Shown: positions 1 through 8,899, counted from the first letter of the stretch. The stretch: DNA of 36,669 nt from Candidatus Bathyarchaeota archaeon (GCA_030607735.1 JAUWJK010000005.1:1-36669); one strand, 5' to 3'. Program-made: numbers and translations. Notes: generated from the sequence alone by a model not told the origin.

Positions 1-2241
1 GAACCTATGGGACCTACTCCTATGCCTGGTTTAGCAACTCTTAGAGACTGGGACATGAAACTCCTCAAAAAATATAAACCATTTTATTTACCCGTTTGTG
101 ACCTATGTTGTCAATGCACTTTTGGTAAATGTGATTTAACAGGAGGAAAACATGGGGCATGCGGAATTACCATGAGCGCCCAATCCTCGCGTAGAGCACT
201 CTTGGCTTGTAGTATAGGGGCTGCAACTCATACAGCTCACTCTCGTCATTTGATTGATCATCTTATAGAAAAATATGGTCGTCGCCATGCTCTGGACATT
301 GGTGGCTTAAATATAAAAGTAGAAGCGCCACTTACACGACTTATAATTGGTATAAAACCTGAAACTTTAGGAGACTTAGAAGAAGTTTTAGATTATTGTG
401 AAACACAAATAACCCATTGTCTTTCAGCGGTACACACCGGTCAAGAGGGTAACAATCTAGATTTTGAATCAAAAGCTTTTCACGCTGGGAGAATGGACCT
501 ACTAGGAATGGAAATTGGGGATATTGCTCAAATATCCACATTAGATTTTCCGAAAGCTGATCCGGAAGCTCCACTTATAAAGATGGGAATAGGAACAGTC
601 GATACATCAAAACCTGTTATTATGGCTATTGGGCACAATGTAGTCCCTTCAATTGGTGTTATAGATTTCATGAGAGATAATGCTCTAGAAAATGATCTCG
701 AAGTAGTAGGTTTGTGTTGTACCGCTTTTGATATTACTAGAAACTGGAAACGAGGAAAAATCGTTGGTCCAATTTCATGGCAACTTAGATTCATACGAAG
801 TGGATTTGCTGATGTAGTTATTCTAGATGAACAATGTGTTCGAACAGATATCTTTAATGAGGCTGAACGTGTCAAAGCTCCAGTAATTGCTGCTTCAGAG
901 AAGAATTGCATGGGTTTTGAGGATAGAACAAATGATCCGACGGAAGAAATTATTTCTGATTTGGTGACAGCTAAAGTGTCAGGAGTCTTAATCCTTGATC
1001 CTGAAAAAGTTGGTGAAGTTGCAGTAAAGGTAGCACAACAGGTAGCTCCAAAACGGCGAAATTTTAATGTTCTTCCTGAAATTGAAGAAATAAAAGAATT
1101 GGCTAAAACCTGTAGACATTGCAATCTTTGTCGAAGATCTTGTCCTCAGGACTTAGAAATATCTGAGGCTCTAACTGATGCGGCTGAGGGGTCAATTGTT
1201 AAACTAACTGATTTATATGAATCTTGTATTGGGTGTGGTCGTTGTGAACAAGTTTGTCCAGTAAAACTTTCTATTCATAGTTTCATAGTGAAAGCTGGAG
1301 AGAAAAAAATGGTTGGAGAAACTAATTTTTGTCGTTGTGGCAGAGGGGCCATTCAAGATGTTGAAATTAGAAATGTTGGTAGTCCAATTGTACTAGGTGA
1401 AATACCTGGGATACTCGCAGTAGTGGGTTGTTCAAACTATCCTAAAGGCGGTAAAGATGTTTACGATATTTGTAGAGAATTTGCAAGCAGAAGGTACATA
1501 GTTGTTACTTCAGGATGTGCGGCAATGTCTGCTGGTTCTTACAAGAACGAAGAAGGTCAAACACTTTATGAGGAATTCACAGGAGATTTTGCTGCTGGTG
1601 GGGTGCTTAATGTTGGTTCATGTGTTGCGAATTCGCATATTGCAGGTGCAGCAATTAAAGTTGCTAACATCTTTGCAAAAAGACCATTAAGAGGTAATTA
1701 TGAGGAAATAGCTGATTACATACACAATAGACTAGGAGCCGTTGGTCTGGCTTGGGGAGCTTACTCTCAAAAAGCTGCTTCAATTGCTGCAGGAGTCGAA
1801 AGTTTAGGTATTCCAGTGCTTGTGGGTCCACATGGAAGCAAATATAACCGTATGTTATTGGGACGAGAAGATAAGAAAGAGGACTGGGAAGTTTTTGATG
1901 CTCGTTCTGGTGATAAAGTTAATGTTGGTCCAACTCCTGAGCATTTGTTCCAGACTGTTGAGACTAAAGAGGAGGCGATGGTTACTATCGCTAAGTTGTG
2001 TATTAGACCAAATGATACTTGGAAGGGACGATCGATTAAACTGTCTCATTATATTGATTTAAGCAAACGGTTTTATGGTGTTATTCCTGAGGATTTGGAT
2101 AGGTTTGTGAGAACACCTGCAGATATTCCTATGACGATGAAAGATGATATACTAAAAATTCTTAAGGAGAAGGGATGGAAAGAAACAATTATTCCTGATC
2201 CAACTCTTCTTCCAAGAATGATAAGGAAAAAAAGGAGATAG
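1..2241 (+). CDS. cdhA: CO dehydrogenase/acetyl-CoA synthase complex, alpha subunit (CODH), 5' end outside window
   Basis: Nickel-iron-sulfur carbon monoxide dehydrogenase subunit of the archaeal CODH/ACS (ACDS) complex; it interconverts CO2 and CO for acetyl-CoA synthesis or cleavage in the cytoplasm. The frame is open from base 1 and the first ATG (base 7) lies inside the conserved EPMGPTPMPG region, so the true start is upstream. Counting from that ATG, a cysteine cluster (C31, C34, C35, C37, C42) begins the protein. Two ferredoxin-type clusters lie near residues 369-380 (CRHCNLC...CP) and 406-418 (CIGCGRC...CP), an insertion typical of archaeal CdhA and absent from simple bacterial CooS. 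First gene of cdhABCDE; cdhB starts 6 bases after its stop. The visible 746 residues fit the family, with only a short N-terminal part missing. Confidence 0.96.
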   Translation, partial: EPMGPTPMPGLATLRDWDMKLLKKYKPFYLPVCDLCCQCTFGKCDLTGGKHGACGITMSAQSSRRALLACSIGAATHTAHSRHLIDHLIEKYGRRHALDIGGLNIKVEAPLTRLIIGIKPETLGDLEEVLDYCETQITHCLSAVHTGQEGNNLDFESKAFHAGRMDLLGMEIGDIAQISTLDFPKADPEAPLIKMGIGTVDTSKPVIMAIGHNVVPSIGVIDFMRDNALENDLEVVGLCCTAFDITRNWKRGKIVGPISWQLRFIRSGFADVVILDEQCVRTDIFNEAERVKAPVIAASEKNCMGFEDRTNDPTEEIISDLVTAKVSGVLILDPEKVGEVAVKVAQQVAPKRRNFNVLPEIEEIKELAKTCRHCNLCRRSCPQDLEISEALTDAAEGSIVKLTDLYESCIGCGRCEQVCPVKLSIHSFIVKAGEKKMVGETNFCRCGRGAIQDVEIRNVGSPIVLGEIPGILAVVGCSNYPKGGKDVYDICREFASRRYIVVTSGCAAMSAGSYKNEEGQTLYEEFTGDFAAGGVLNVGSCVANSHIAGAAIKVANIFAKRPLRGNYEEIADYIHNRLGAVGLAWGAYSQKAASIAAGVESLGIPVLVGPHGSKYNRMLLGREDKKEDWEVFDARSGDKVNVGPTPEHLFQTVETKEEAMVTIAKLCIRPNDTWKGRSIKLSHYIDLSKRFYGVIPEDLDRFVRTPADIPMTMKDDILKILKEKGWKETIIPDPTLLPRMIRKKRR

Positions 2242-2247
2242 AATAAA

Positions 2248-2790
2248 ATGTCATGTGAACCCTGGCAATGTGCAGAAGGATCTGCGACAAAGAAAGCTAT
2301 GGCAATAACTAAGCCTGAGGTGGCTGCTTCTTTGATTAAACGAGCAAAAAGGCCTATTTTGATTGTTGGTAGTGAAGCTGCTACAAGAGATTTGGGTGGA
2401 AAACTGCTTATTGAATATCTTATTGATTTTGCTAGAGCATCAAAGGTTCCTGTCGTAGCGACTGCTCATATGGTTGGTGAGTTTTTAAAAAGAGGCTATA
2501 AGCCGGCTGGTTTTATGTCTGCTATGGATATTGGGAACCGTCTTGTTGATCCTGATTGGAAGGGGATTGATGGCAAAGGTCAGTATGATTTGGCTATGTT
2601 TGTGGCTCTTCCTTATTATATGGAGGGTCTTATTTTGTCTGGGTTTATGCATTTTGCTCCCAAGTTGCGGACTGTTACTCTTGATAACAAGTTTCATCCG
2701 CATGCTAGTTGGTCTTTTCCTAATGCGGGAGTTAGTGTGTGGGCTGAGAATCTCAAAGTCATAACTTCAAAATTTGAAGGAGGACAATAA
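2248..2790 (+). CDS. cdhB: CODH/ACS complex epsilon subunit
   Basis: Small subunit that binds CdhA in the archaeal alpha2-epsilon2 CO dehydrogenase component. At 180 residues it matches the usual length of about 170, starts with MSCEPWQCAEG, and carries a Rossmann-like segment (RPILIVGSEAATRD near residue 35) typical of the DHS-like fold of CdhB. ATG start with a good Shine-Dalgarno AAGGAG 9-10 bases upstream. It lies between cdhA and cdhC with 6-base and 2-base gaps, so it is translated in one operon. Its composition is strongly T-biased, as in the end of cdhA and unlike cdhC. Confidence 0.94.
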   Translation: MSCEPWQCAEGSATKKAMAITKPEVAASLIKRAKRPILIVGSEAATRDLGGKLLIEYLIDFARASKVPVVATAHMVGEFLKRGYKPAGFMSAMDIGNRLVDPDWKGIDGKGQYDLAMFVALPYYMEGLILSGFMHFAPKLRTVTLDNKFHPHASWSFPNAGVSVWAENLKVITSKFEGGQ

Positions 2791-2792
2791 AA

Positions 2793-4199
2793 ATGTCAAT
2801 GTTTAAAGATATACCCGTAGAAGTAGGCGTAATATACGAAGGAGAACGAATCCGAAGGAAAAATATGCAGGTCGAACTAGGCGGTCCTTCAATGAAGGAA
2901 AAGTTCGAACTCGCAAAAGTAAAACCCCTGACTGAAATTGAAGATGGAAAAATAACCATAATTGGTCCAGACATTAAAGATATGATTGAAGGAAAAGCCT
3001 ATCCCTTAGGACTAATTGTAGAAGTTGCTGGTTCCTCTCTTGACCAACAACTCGAAGGTGTAATAGAAAGGCGAATACATGGTTATATGAATTATATTGA
3101 AGGTTTAATGCACCTCAACCAGCGCTATGATATCTGGATACGCATAGGCAAAAAAGCTTTCCAAAAAGGTCTAAACTCTTTCCAATATATTGGAAAAGTT
3201 CTTTATACCTTATTCAAAAGTGAACTGAATATAATTGAAAAAATACAAATAACTTTTATCACTGATCCAATCAAAATTCAAGAACTTCACCCACAAGCTC
3301 TCCAAGACTATGAGACTAGAGATGCCCGAGCGAGAGGGCTAAAAGACGAAGAAGTAGACAAATTTTACGGTTGTATGCTCTGTCAATCATTCGCGCCATC
3401 CCACGTATGCGTTATTTCACCCCAAAGATACTCAAACTGTGGAGCAATATCCTGGTTTGATGGACGTGCATCAGCTAGCATAGATCCAAAAGGACCAATA
3501 TTTGCCATTGAAAGAGGCGAACTAATAAACGCTGAAAAGGGCGAATATGCAGGAGTAAATGAGGTAGTAAAGAAGAAAACATTGGGTGATGTCGAACAAG
3601 TTTGGCTATATACTGCTTTTGACCACCCACACACATCATGTGGATGTTTTGAAGCTGTTGCATTCTACATACCTGAAGTTGACGGATTTGGATTAGTTAA
3701 CAGAAGTTTCAAAGGAACAACAGTAAATGGGTTACCATTCTCAACACTTGCTGATTCTACTGCTGGTGGACGACAAATCGATGGATTCCACGGTCTTTCT
3801 ATTGAATACATGCGATCACCAAAATTCTTAGATGCCGACGGCGGGTGGAACCGCATAGTCTGGTTACCTAAAGAAATCAAAGATCGTGTAAAAGATTTTA
3901 TTCCAAACGAAGTTGTTGAAAAAATAGCTACTGAAGAAAGCGTTCAAGATATTGATTCTCTGAAAACTTTCTTAAAAGAGAAAAACCATCCAATAGTAGC
4001 AAAATGGCAAAAAGAAATACTTGAAGTTGAGCGAGAAACCAACATGGAATCTTCCAGAGAAGATCTGGCAATGCCTGTTCTATCAGCATCAACCCTGCCA
4101 ATAACTGCTGGTGGTTTCAAGATAATTCTAAAAGACGCAAAAATATACGCCAATAAAGTTATCATCAAAACCATTAAGAACGAAAAAACTAAAAAGTAG
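2793..4199 (+). CDS. cdhC: Acetyl-CoA synthase, beta subunit of CODH/ACS
   Basis: Catalytic acetyl-CoA synthase/decarbonylase subunit; it joins CO, the methyl group and CoA at the Ni-Ni-[4Fe-4S] A-cluster. The A-cluster cysteines are visible: CMLC at residues 194-197, C206 in SHVC, and the CGC motif near 283-285. These are followed by the conserved FKGTTVNG and GGRQIDGFHG segments. At 468 residues it is the short archaeal form, lacking the N-terminal CODH-binding domain of bacterial AcsB. The last ~60 residues are Lys-rich and variable. ATG start 2 bases after cdhB, with GGAGG just upstream. Base use shifts here from T/G-rich (cdhA-cdhB) to A/C-rich. Confidence 0.95.
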   Translation: MSMFKDIPVEVGVIYEGERIRRKNMQVELGGPSMKEKFELAKVKPLTEIEDGKITIIGPDIKDMIEGKAYPLGLIVEVAGSSLDQQLEGVIERRIHGYMNYIEGLMHLNQRYDIWIRIGKKAFQKGLNSFQYIGKVLYTLFKSELNIIEKIQITFITDPIKIQELHPQALQDYETRDARARGLKDEEVDKFYGCMLCQSFAPSHVCVISPQRYSNCGAISWFDGRASASIDPKGPIFAIERGELINAEKGEYAGVNEVVKKKTLGDVEQVWLYTAFDHPHTSCGCFEAVAFYIPEVDGFGLVNRSFKGTTVNGLPFSTLADSTAGGRQIDGFHGLSIEYMRSPKFLDADGGWNRIVWLPKEIKDRVKDFIPNEVVEKIATEESVQDIDSLKTFLKEKNHPIVAKWQKEILEVERETNMESSREDLAMPVLSASTLPITAGGFKIILKDAKIYANKVIIKTIKNEKTKK

Positions 4200-4207
4200 T
4201 GAGATTT

Positions 4208-5422
4208 ATGCCCCACCATAACAAGAAAGAGGACAATTCCGGAATATCCCTAAATCCAGATATACTGGAATTGCTTGCCAAATTTCAAGAGATTGAGATA
4301 GAAGACTTCGAATTAGAAGTTGGAGAACTGGAACTAAGCTTCGAGCCAGGCATGGCAAGACAAATTCTTCCTAGACTATTAGGGAAGAGTTCTATCACTA
4401 AACCTGTAAATATACTAAAAACGGAATTTTTACATCCAATAGAATCCTATTCTGGTAAAATCGTTGAAGTTAAATTAGGAGCTACTAAAAGCGAAGGCGG
4501 AAGCCGTGGAAGATCATTTATTGTAGGTGGCGAAACATCACCTGCTTTTTACAACTTCGAAACCAAGATGCCTCATCCACCCGTACTCACGTTAGATGTT
4601 TTTGATATGAAAGTTCCATTATCCAAAGCAGTAAAAATGCATGTCCGAGAAGTAGTTGATGATCCTGCAGCATGGGCTAAACTTGCCGTTGATAAATTTG
4701 GAGCAGACATGGTGACTGTTCACCTAATTAGCATTGATCCACTGCTCAAAGATGCTACACCAAAAGATGCTGTTAAAACCGTGGAAGAAATTGCTCAAGC
4801 TGTAGATGTGCCACTAGTTATTGGAGGGTGTGGGGATCCTATTAAGGACGCAAATGTTTTTGAAGAAATCGCAGAAACATTCGCAGGAGAACGTTTTCTA
4901 ATTAGTTCAATAACTCAAGATATGGACGTAGAAAGATGCGCAAAATTTGTTAAGAAAAATGGGCACGCTGCTTTATCTTTTACTCCTATGGACCTAAATT
5001 TAGCCCGAGAACTAAATCGAAGAATGTACGATTTTCTAGACAAAAAAGATATCGTTATGGATTTAACAACTGCAGCATTAGGCTATGGTTTAGATTATGC
5101 CTTCACTAACATGGAAAGAGCTAGACTTGCTGGTCTGAAGGGCGATACTGAACTTGCACATCCAATGTCTTCAGGAACCACAAACGCATGGGCTGCTCGT
5201 GAGGCGTGGTTAAAAATGTCTCAAGAATGGGAACCTCGTGAACTAAGAGGCCCTCTTTGGGAATTAACTACTGCATTGACAGTCTTACTAGCCGGTGTAG
5301 ATCTGTTTATGATGATGCACCCTGCAGCAGTAAAAACACTAAAAGATATTATCAAAAACTTAACACTCGGCAAAAAAGCTGATGCTGAAAAATATCTTAA
5401 TTGGCTTTCAATTAAATCTTAA
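4208..5422 (+). CDS. cdhD: CODH/ACS complex delta subunit (corrinoid Fe-S protein small subunit)
   Basis: Delta subunit of the corrinoid iron-sulfur protein that passes the methyl group from tetrahydropterin to the A-cluster. The TIM-barrel core runs from about residue 95 (PPVLTLDVFDM) through VIGGCGDP, MDLTTAALGYGLDYAF and LMMMHP-like segments typical of CdhD. The frame also permits GTG at 4199 overlapping the cdhC stop. ATG at 4208 is preferred because the GTGA there forms a Shine-Dalgarno 5 bases upstream. About 404 residues, a little shorter than methanogen CdhD. It directly follows cdhC; the nickel-insertion ATPase gene cooC that often sits at this position in methanogens is absent. Confidence 0.93.
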   Translation: MPHHNKKEDNSGISLNPDILELLAKFQEIEIEDFELEVGELELSFEPGMARQILPRLLGKSSITKPVNILKTEFLHPIESYSGKIVEVKLGATKSEGGSRGRSFIVGGETSPAFYNFETKMPHPPVLTLDVFDMKVPLSKAVKMHVREVVDDPAAWAKLAVDKFGADMVTVHLISIDPLLKDATPKDAVKTVEEIAQAVDVPLVIGGCGDPIKDANVFEEIAETFAGERFLISSITQDMDVERCAKFVKKNGHAALSFTPMDLNLARELNRRMYDFLDKKDIVMDLTTAALGYGLDYAFTNMERARLAGLKGDTELAHPMSSGTTNAWAAREAWLKMSQEWEPRELRGPLWELTTALTVLLAGVDLFMMMHPAAVKTLKDIIKNLTLGKKADAEKYLNWLSIKS

Positions 5423-5436
5423 AGGATGGCATATAA

Positions 5437-6861
5437 ATGGCTAAAAAAGGCAAAGCTGGAAAAAAAGAATTAAGTCCTATTGATATTTATAAACTACTTC
5501 CAAAAACTAATTGCAAAGAGTGCGGTGAAGAAAATTGCATGGCTTTCGCCACAAAAATTGTGAACCGCGAGATTCAAATTGACAAATGCCTACCACTATT
5601 AAAAGATCCAAATTCCAAAGCATATACTCAATTAAAAGAAATGCTAAAACCACCAGTTAAAGAAGTCGTTATTGGTATAGGCGATAAAGCCGTTAGTTTG
5701 GGCGGAAAACTCGTTATGTATCGCCATGAGTTTACCTATTCTAATCCTACCGCGATTGCTATTGATGTGACTGACGAGATGTCCGAAGAAGAACTTATGA
5801 ATCGAATAAAGAAAACTGAACAATGGCACTACGAATACATTGGCTATACACTAACACTTGATATGATAGCAGTACGCTCAACTTCAAATGATCCAGAAAA
5901 ATTCAAAACAGTTGTCAAAAAAATAGTTGAAAACACAAAATTACCTCTAATCCTCTGCTCTCTTGACTCTAATGTTATAGAAGCCGGTTTAATGGCTGCA
6001 CCAAAGAATAGGTCACTAATATATTCTGCTACAGAAGAAAACTGGAAATCGATGGCTGAATTATCATTAATGTATAACTCTCCTCTTGTAGTTTCTGCTC
6101 CAAACAATTTAAGCATGCTAGTTTCTCTAACTAAAACACTTCTAGCTTATGGTGTTGAAGATTTAGTTCTAGATCCAGGAACATTCACAAACGAAGGTCT
6201 ATCGGATACTTTAAACAACTTTACTATGCTTCGCAGAGCTGCTACCAAAAATGGTGAAGAACTTGCTGGTTTTCCTCTAATGGGAATTCCCATGGTTGCT
6301 TGGAACGAAAAAGGATCAACAGCTGATGAATTAATAAAATGGCGCGAAGCATATTTAGCTTCTAGTTTAATCGTTCGTTTTGCTGATGTCCTAGTAATGC
6401 ATGGTACCGATGGATGGTCTCTTCTTCCGACAACAGTATTAAGGCAAAACATATACACTGATCCACGCAAACCAGTAGCAGTAGACTCAGGTTTGAAGGT
6501 TTTTGGAACCCCGGACGAAAATTCACCTGTATTCTTTACAACAAATTTTGCTTTAACTTATTATACGGTTGCCTCAGATATCGAAAATTCCAAGCTTAAT
6601 GCTTATCTAATTGTAGTTGATACCGAGGGCTCAGCTGTAGATAGTGGAGTCGCAGGAAGAAAACTAACTGCTGAAACCGTTGCAGAAGCATTAAAAGAAT
6701 CAGACGTCGAAACAAAGGTTGCGCATAAAACACTTATCATTCCTGGCAAAGCATCGAGAATTAGTGGTGAAATCGAAGAACTCAGCGGTTGGAAAGTTCA
6801 AGTTGGACCTCGCGATTCTTCAGAAATTCCAAAATATCTTCAAGAAAAATGGCAACCTTAA
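5437..6861 (+). CDS. cdhE: CODH/ACS complex gamma subunit (corrinoid Fe-S protein large subunit)
   Basis: Large subunit of the corrinoid iron-sulfur methyl carrier. The N-terminal [4Fe-4S] motif is visible (PKTNCKECGEENCMAFA, then C near residue 50 in DKCLPLL), which reductively activates the cobalamin cofactor. A TIM-barrel follows, and a C-terminal corrinoid-binding region is expected from the family (GKASRISGEIEE and the final ~120 residues). 474 residues, normal for the family. ATG start at 5437 with GGATGG 7 bases upstream. Last gene of the operon: the stop codon lies in the loop of a 9-bp hairpin followed by a T tract. Confidence 0.95.
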   Translation: MAKKGKAGKKELSPIDIYKLLPKTNCKECGEENCMAFATKIVNREIQIDKCLPLLKDPNSKAYTQLKEMLKPPVKEVVIGIGDKAVSLGGKLVMYRHEFTYSNPTAIAIDVTDEMSEEELMNRIKKTEQWHYEYIGYTLTLDMIAVRSTSNDPEKFKTVVKKIVENTKLPLILCSLDSNVIEAGLMAAPKNRSLIYSATEENWKSMAELSLMYNSPLVVSAPNNLSMLVSLTKTLLAYGVEDLVLDPGTFTNEGLSDTLNNFTMLRRAATKNGEELAGFPLMGIPMVAWNEKGSTADELIKWREAYLASSLIVRFADVLVMHGTDGWSLLPTTVLRQNIYTDPRKPVAVDSGLKVFGTPDENSPVFFTTNFALTYYTVASDIENSKLNAYLIVVDTEGSAVDSGVAGRKLTAETVAEALKESDVETKVAHKTLIIPGKASRISGEIEELSGWKVQVGPRDSSEIPKYLQEKWQP

Positions 6862-6896
6862 TTCTTGCCATTTCTTTTAACTCCTAAATTTTTTTA
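6847..6896 (+). terminator. Hairpin plus T tract ending the cdh operon
   Basis: A perfect 9-bp inverted repeat AAATGGCAA (6847-6855) / TTGCCATTT (6865-6873) with a 9-base loop, followed by a T7 run at 6889-6895. The loop contains the cdhE stop codon, so the hairpin forms partly from coding sequence. Archaeal termination mainly needs U tracts; the hairpin may instead protect the 3' end of the mRNA. Both functions are inferred from position. Confidence 0.6.
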
Positions 6897-6996
6897 ATTA
6901 TTCTTTTCTTTAATTAGAACTAACTCTTACTAATATTACAAAATTATTTGATACTAATAAATTAGCTTCAATTTGAATTGGTGCTTATTATTTATT

Positions 6997-7167
6997 CTAA
7001 ACAATGTATTGATTCTCTCTAAGTCTAACTTCAAATGTGCTTTGATCATCTACTTCTAAAAGCCATTCTGACAGTACTTCACAACTATTTGGTTTACAAA
7101 CAAATTCCTTTCTCTGTTTTTTCCACAAACTGCAAGTAGTGCATGGAATTTCTTTATCACTAACCAT
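6997..7167 (-). CDS. Small cysteine-rich protein (56 aa), probable zinc-binding
   Basis: A 56-residue reading frame in an otherwise empty gap. It begins MVSDKEIPCTTCSLWKK and ends in LRENQYIV. Four cysteines (C9, C12, C24, C29) give C-x2-C-x11-C-x4-C, followed by an amphipathic SEWLLEV helix; this looks like a one-metal zinc ribbon or knuckle. An in-frame TGA lies two codons upstream of the ATG, so the start is fixed. Upstream on this strand is a purine-poor TGATGAT stretch (weak Shine-Dalgarno) and an AT-rich TATA-like run (7201-7212) about 35-45 bases before the ATG. It is divergent from the IMPase-family gene and convergent with cdhE. No function can be assigned; the cysteine pattern and the lack of other genes support reality. 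Confidence 0.6.
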   Translation of the reverse strand: MVSDKEIPCTTCSLWKKQRKEFVCKPNSCEVLSEWLLEVDDQSTFEVRLRENQYIV

Positions 7168-7348
7168 TAATCATCATTGGCACTTCTGATTAAATTTTGA
7201 TTTATTATTTATGAAATACAAGTAATATTTTCTAATAATAACTACAAATCTTATCTTTTGGACAGGATTAAACTAATTATATTTACATGATCATCAAGAA
7301 TATTTATCATACAGAGTAGAATAGTTGACTAAGTAAGAAGGTGTTTAG

Positions 7349-8176
7349 TTGTCATCTCGAATAGATTGGTTAGAACTTTTGAATATCTGCAAAGAAACAA
7401 TTAAACGCAACATTATTCCATGTTTTGAAACTTTATATGAACCTCAACCTGATTTGGGCAAAGGTGCTGGTGGTGATTCTATAAAGTTGGTGGATTTAGC
7501 TGCAGAGAAAGCTATAGTTGAGACCCTTCAAAAACATAATCTGTCTTTTACATTGATAAGTGAAGAATCAGGCATAAAAAATTTTTATAATAATTCTCCA
7601 CACTTCTACATAACTATCGATCCAATAGATGGAACTACAAATCTGGTACATGGACTACCTTTCTACTGTTCATCTATTGCCATTTCTAAAAAACCGATCT
7701 TATCAGATATTAGTGTTGGTATGGTCATTGATCTTTTCCATGATATGACTTATTTTGCCCAAAAAGATATGGGAGCCTATTGTAATGGAAAAAAAATCTT
7801 TTCTTCCCACTGTGAATCTTTAAAGGATGCGATTGTGGGTCTAGATATAAATACGGAAAAAATAGGAACTTTTATTCCAAGAATTTCAAATTTGATCAAA
7901 AATTTTCATCATATTCGTCATTTTGGTGCTAATGCTTTAGAGCTTTGTTATGTAGCTGACGGCAAAACAGACGCTTTTGTAGATATACGTGGAAAACTTA
8001 GAACAACCGATATGGCAGCTGGTTACCTTATAGTTAAAGAGTCGGGTGGAATTTTAACCAATATTGAGAATTCTCCATTGGAAACAAAATTAGATCCAAA
8101 AATAAAAGTTAACTTTATTGCCTCTGGAAATATTGGAATTCACAAGAAAATTCTGAACTTAGTAAAAAACCAATGA
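7349..8176 (+). CDS. Inositol monophosphatase/fructose-1,6-bisphosphatase family protein
   Basis: Mg-dependent sugar/inositol phosphatase fold. Family motifs are all present: EESG (near residue 70), the metal-binding DPIDGTTN (about 92-99), and the C-terminal TDMAAGYLIVKESGG with the third metal aspartate. 275 residues is normal. In archaea this family acts as bifunctional FBPase/IMPase, and distant members serve as histidinol-phosphatase, so the substrate cannot be fixed from sequence. The start is TTG at 7349, set by GGTG at 7340-7344 about 5 bases upstream; a TATA-like ATATTTATC lies near 7299-7308. Monocistronic, followed by an 8-bp hairpin. Confidence 0.88.
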   Translation: MSSRIDWLELLNICKETIKRNIIPCFETLYEPQPDLGKGAGGDSIKLVDLAAEKAIVETLQKHNLSFTLISEESGIKNFYNNSPHFYITIDPIDGTTNLVHGLPFYCSSIAISKKPILSDISVGMVIDLFHDMTYFAQKDMGAYCNGKKIFSSHCESLKDAIVGLDINTEKIGTFIPRISNLIKNFHHIRHFGANALELCYVADGKTDAFVDIRGKLRTTDMAAGYLIVKESGGILTNIENSPLETKLDPKIKVNFIASGNIGIHKKILNLVKNQ

Positions 8177-8195
8177 TTTTCTTGTTTAAGAAAAT
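8176..8195 (+). terminator. AT-rich hairpin after the IMPase-family gene
   Basis: Perfect 8-bp inverted repeat ATTTTCTT (8176-8183) and AAGAAAAT (8188-8195) with a GTTT loop, beginning on the last base of the stop codon. It may be a transcript-end hairpin. The stem is A/T-dominated, so stability is modest and no long T tract follows. Confidence 0.35.
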
Positions 8196-8255
8196 TATCA
8201 CTTTCTAATTGGACACCATATTTCCCAAATCTTAACTTACTCTTATGAAACAAAA

Positions 8256-8264
8256 AATTTATAG
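8256..8264 (+). promoter_or_regulatory. TATA-like promoter of the Hsp20 gene
   Basis: AATTTATAG with TTTATA at 8258-8263, preceded by an A-rich BRE-like stretch. It lies about 37 bases before the ATG, leaving a short leader that contains GTGGAAG as a possible ribosome site. This spacing fits archaeal promoters. Confidence 0.4.
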
Positions 8265-8299
8265 AAAGCACTACTCCTTTTCACTTATAGTGGAAGATT

Positions 8300-8899
8300 A
8301 TGTCATCAGATGATAAAGATTATCCAGATTGGTTTACAAAACATCGTAAACGTGTTTCTCATGATCCTTTTTTTGGCGATATCGATCGCATGTTTCATGA
8401 AATGGAAAAAATGATGGAAGAACAATTCAAAAGTTTCACCCAAAAAATTCCCAAGGATTATGTTAAAGAACGTAAACTTCAAGATGGTAGTACTGTAAAA
8501 GAATGGGGCCCTTTTGTATATGGCTATAGCATGAAAATTGGTTCGAATGGTAAACCTGAGGTTCGACAATTCGGAAATATCAAAAAAAGTCTAAAAGGTC
8601 CTGAAATAAAAAAAGAGCGTGAACCACTTGTTGATGTTGTAGAAGCGGGTGGCGAGGTCCATGTTGTTGTTGAGTTACCAGGAGTAGAAAAGAGTGATAT
8701 TAAACTCCATGGAACAGAGGATAGTATTACAATATCTGTAAACACAGCCCGATCCAAATATTATAAAGAAGTTCAACTGCAAACCAAAGTAAAAGTAAAA
8801 GAAGCAAAATCATCATATAAAAATGGTGTATTAGAAGTTGTATTGCCCAAAATTGAACCCTCAAAAACTCCTGATGGTCAACCAATCGGCATAAACTAA
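8300..8899 (+). CDS. Hsp20/alpha-crystallin family small heat-shock protein
   Basis: ATP-independent holdase chaperone. The alpha-crystallin domain occupies about residues 108-188 (EPLVDVVEAGGEVHVVVELP...KNGVLEVVLPK). The C-terminal IGI tripeptide fits the I-x-I motif that links oligomers. The N-terminal ~100 residues are long and rich in Met, Phe and Lys (DPFFGDIDRMFHEMEKMMEE), a form found in several archaeal lineages rather than the classic 145-residue Hsp20. ATG at 8300 follows a GTGGAAG site. Monocistronic with its own TATA-like box; a T7 tract (8913-8919) follows the stop. Confidence 0.9.
   Translation: MSSDDKDYPDWFTKHRKRVSHDPFFGDIDRMFHEMEKMMEEQFKSFTQKIPKDYVKERKLQDGSTVKEWGPFVYGYSMKIGSNGKPEVRQFGNIKKSLKGPEIKKEREPLVDVVEAGGEVHVVVELPGVEKSDIKLHGTEDSITISVNTARSKYYKEVQLQTKVKVKEAKSSYKNGVLEVVLPKIEPSKTPDGQPIGIN

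Noticed and set aside
341-1124. Long minus-strand frames inside cdhA
   Set aside because: They are shadows of the strongly supported cdhA frame and have no ribosome site or domain features.
3383-4219. Minus-strand frames inside cdhC
   Set aside because: Mirror frames of a gene with intact A-cluster motifs; no independent signals.
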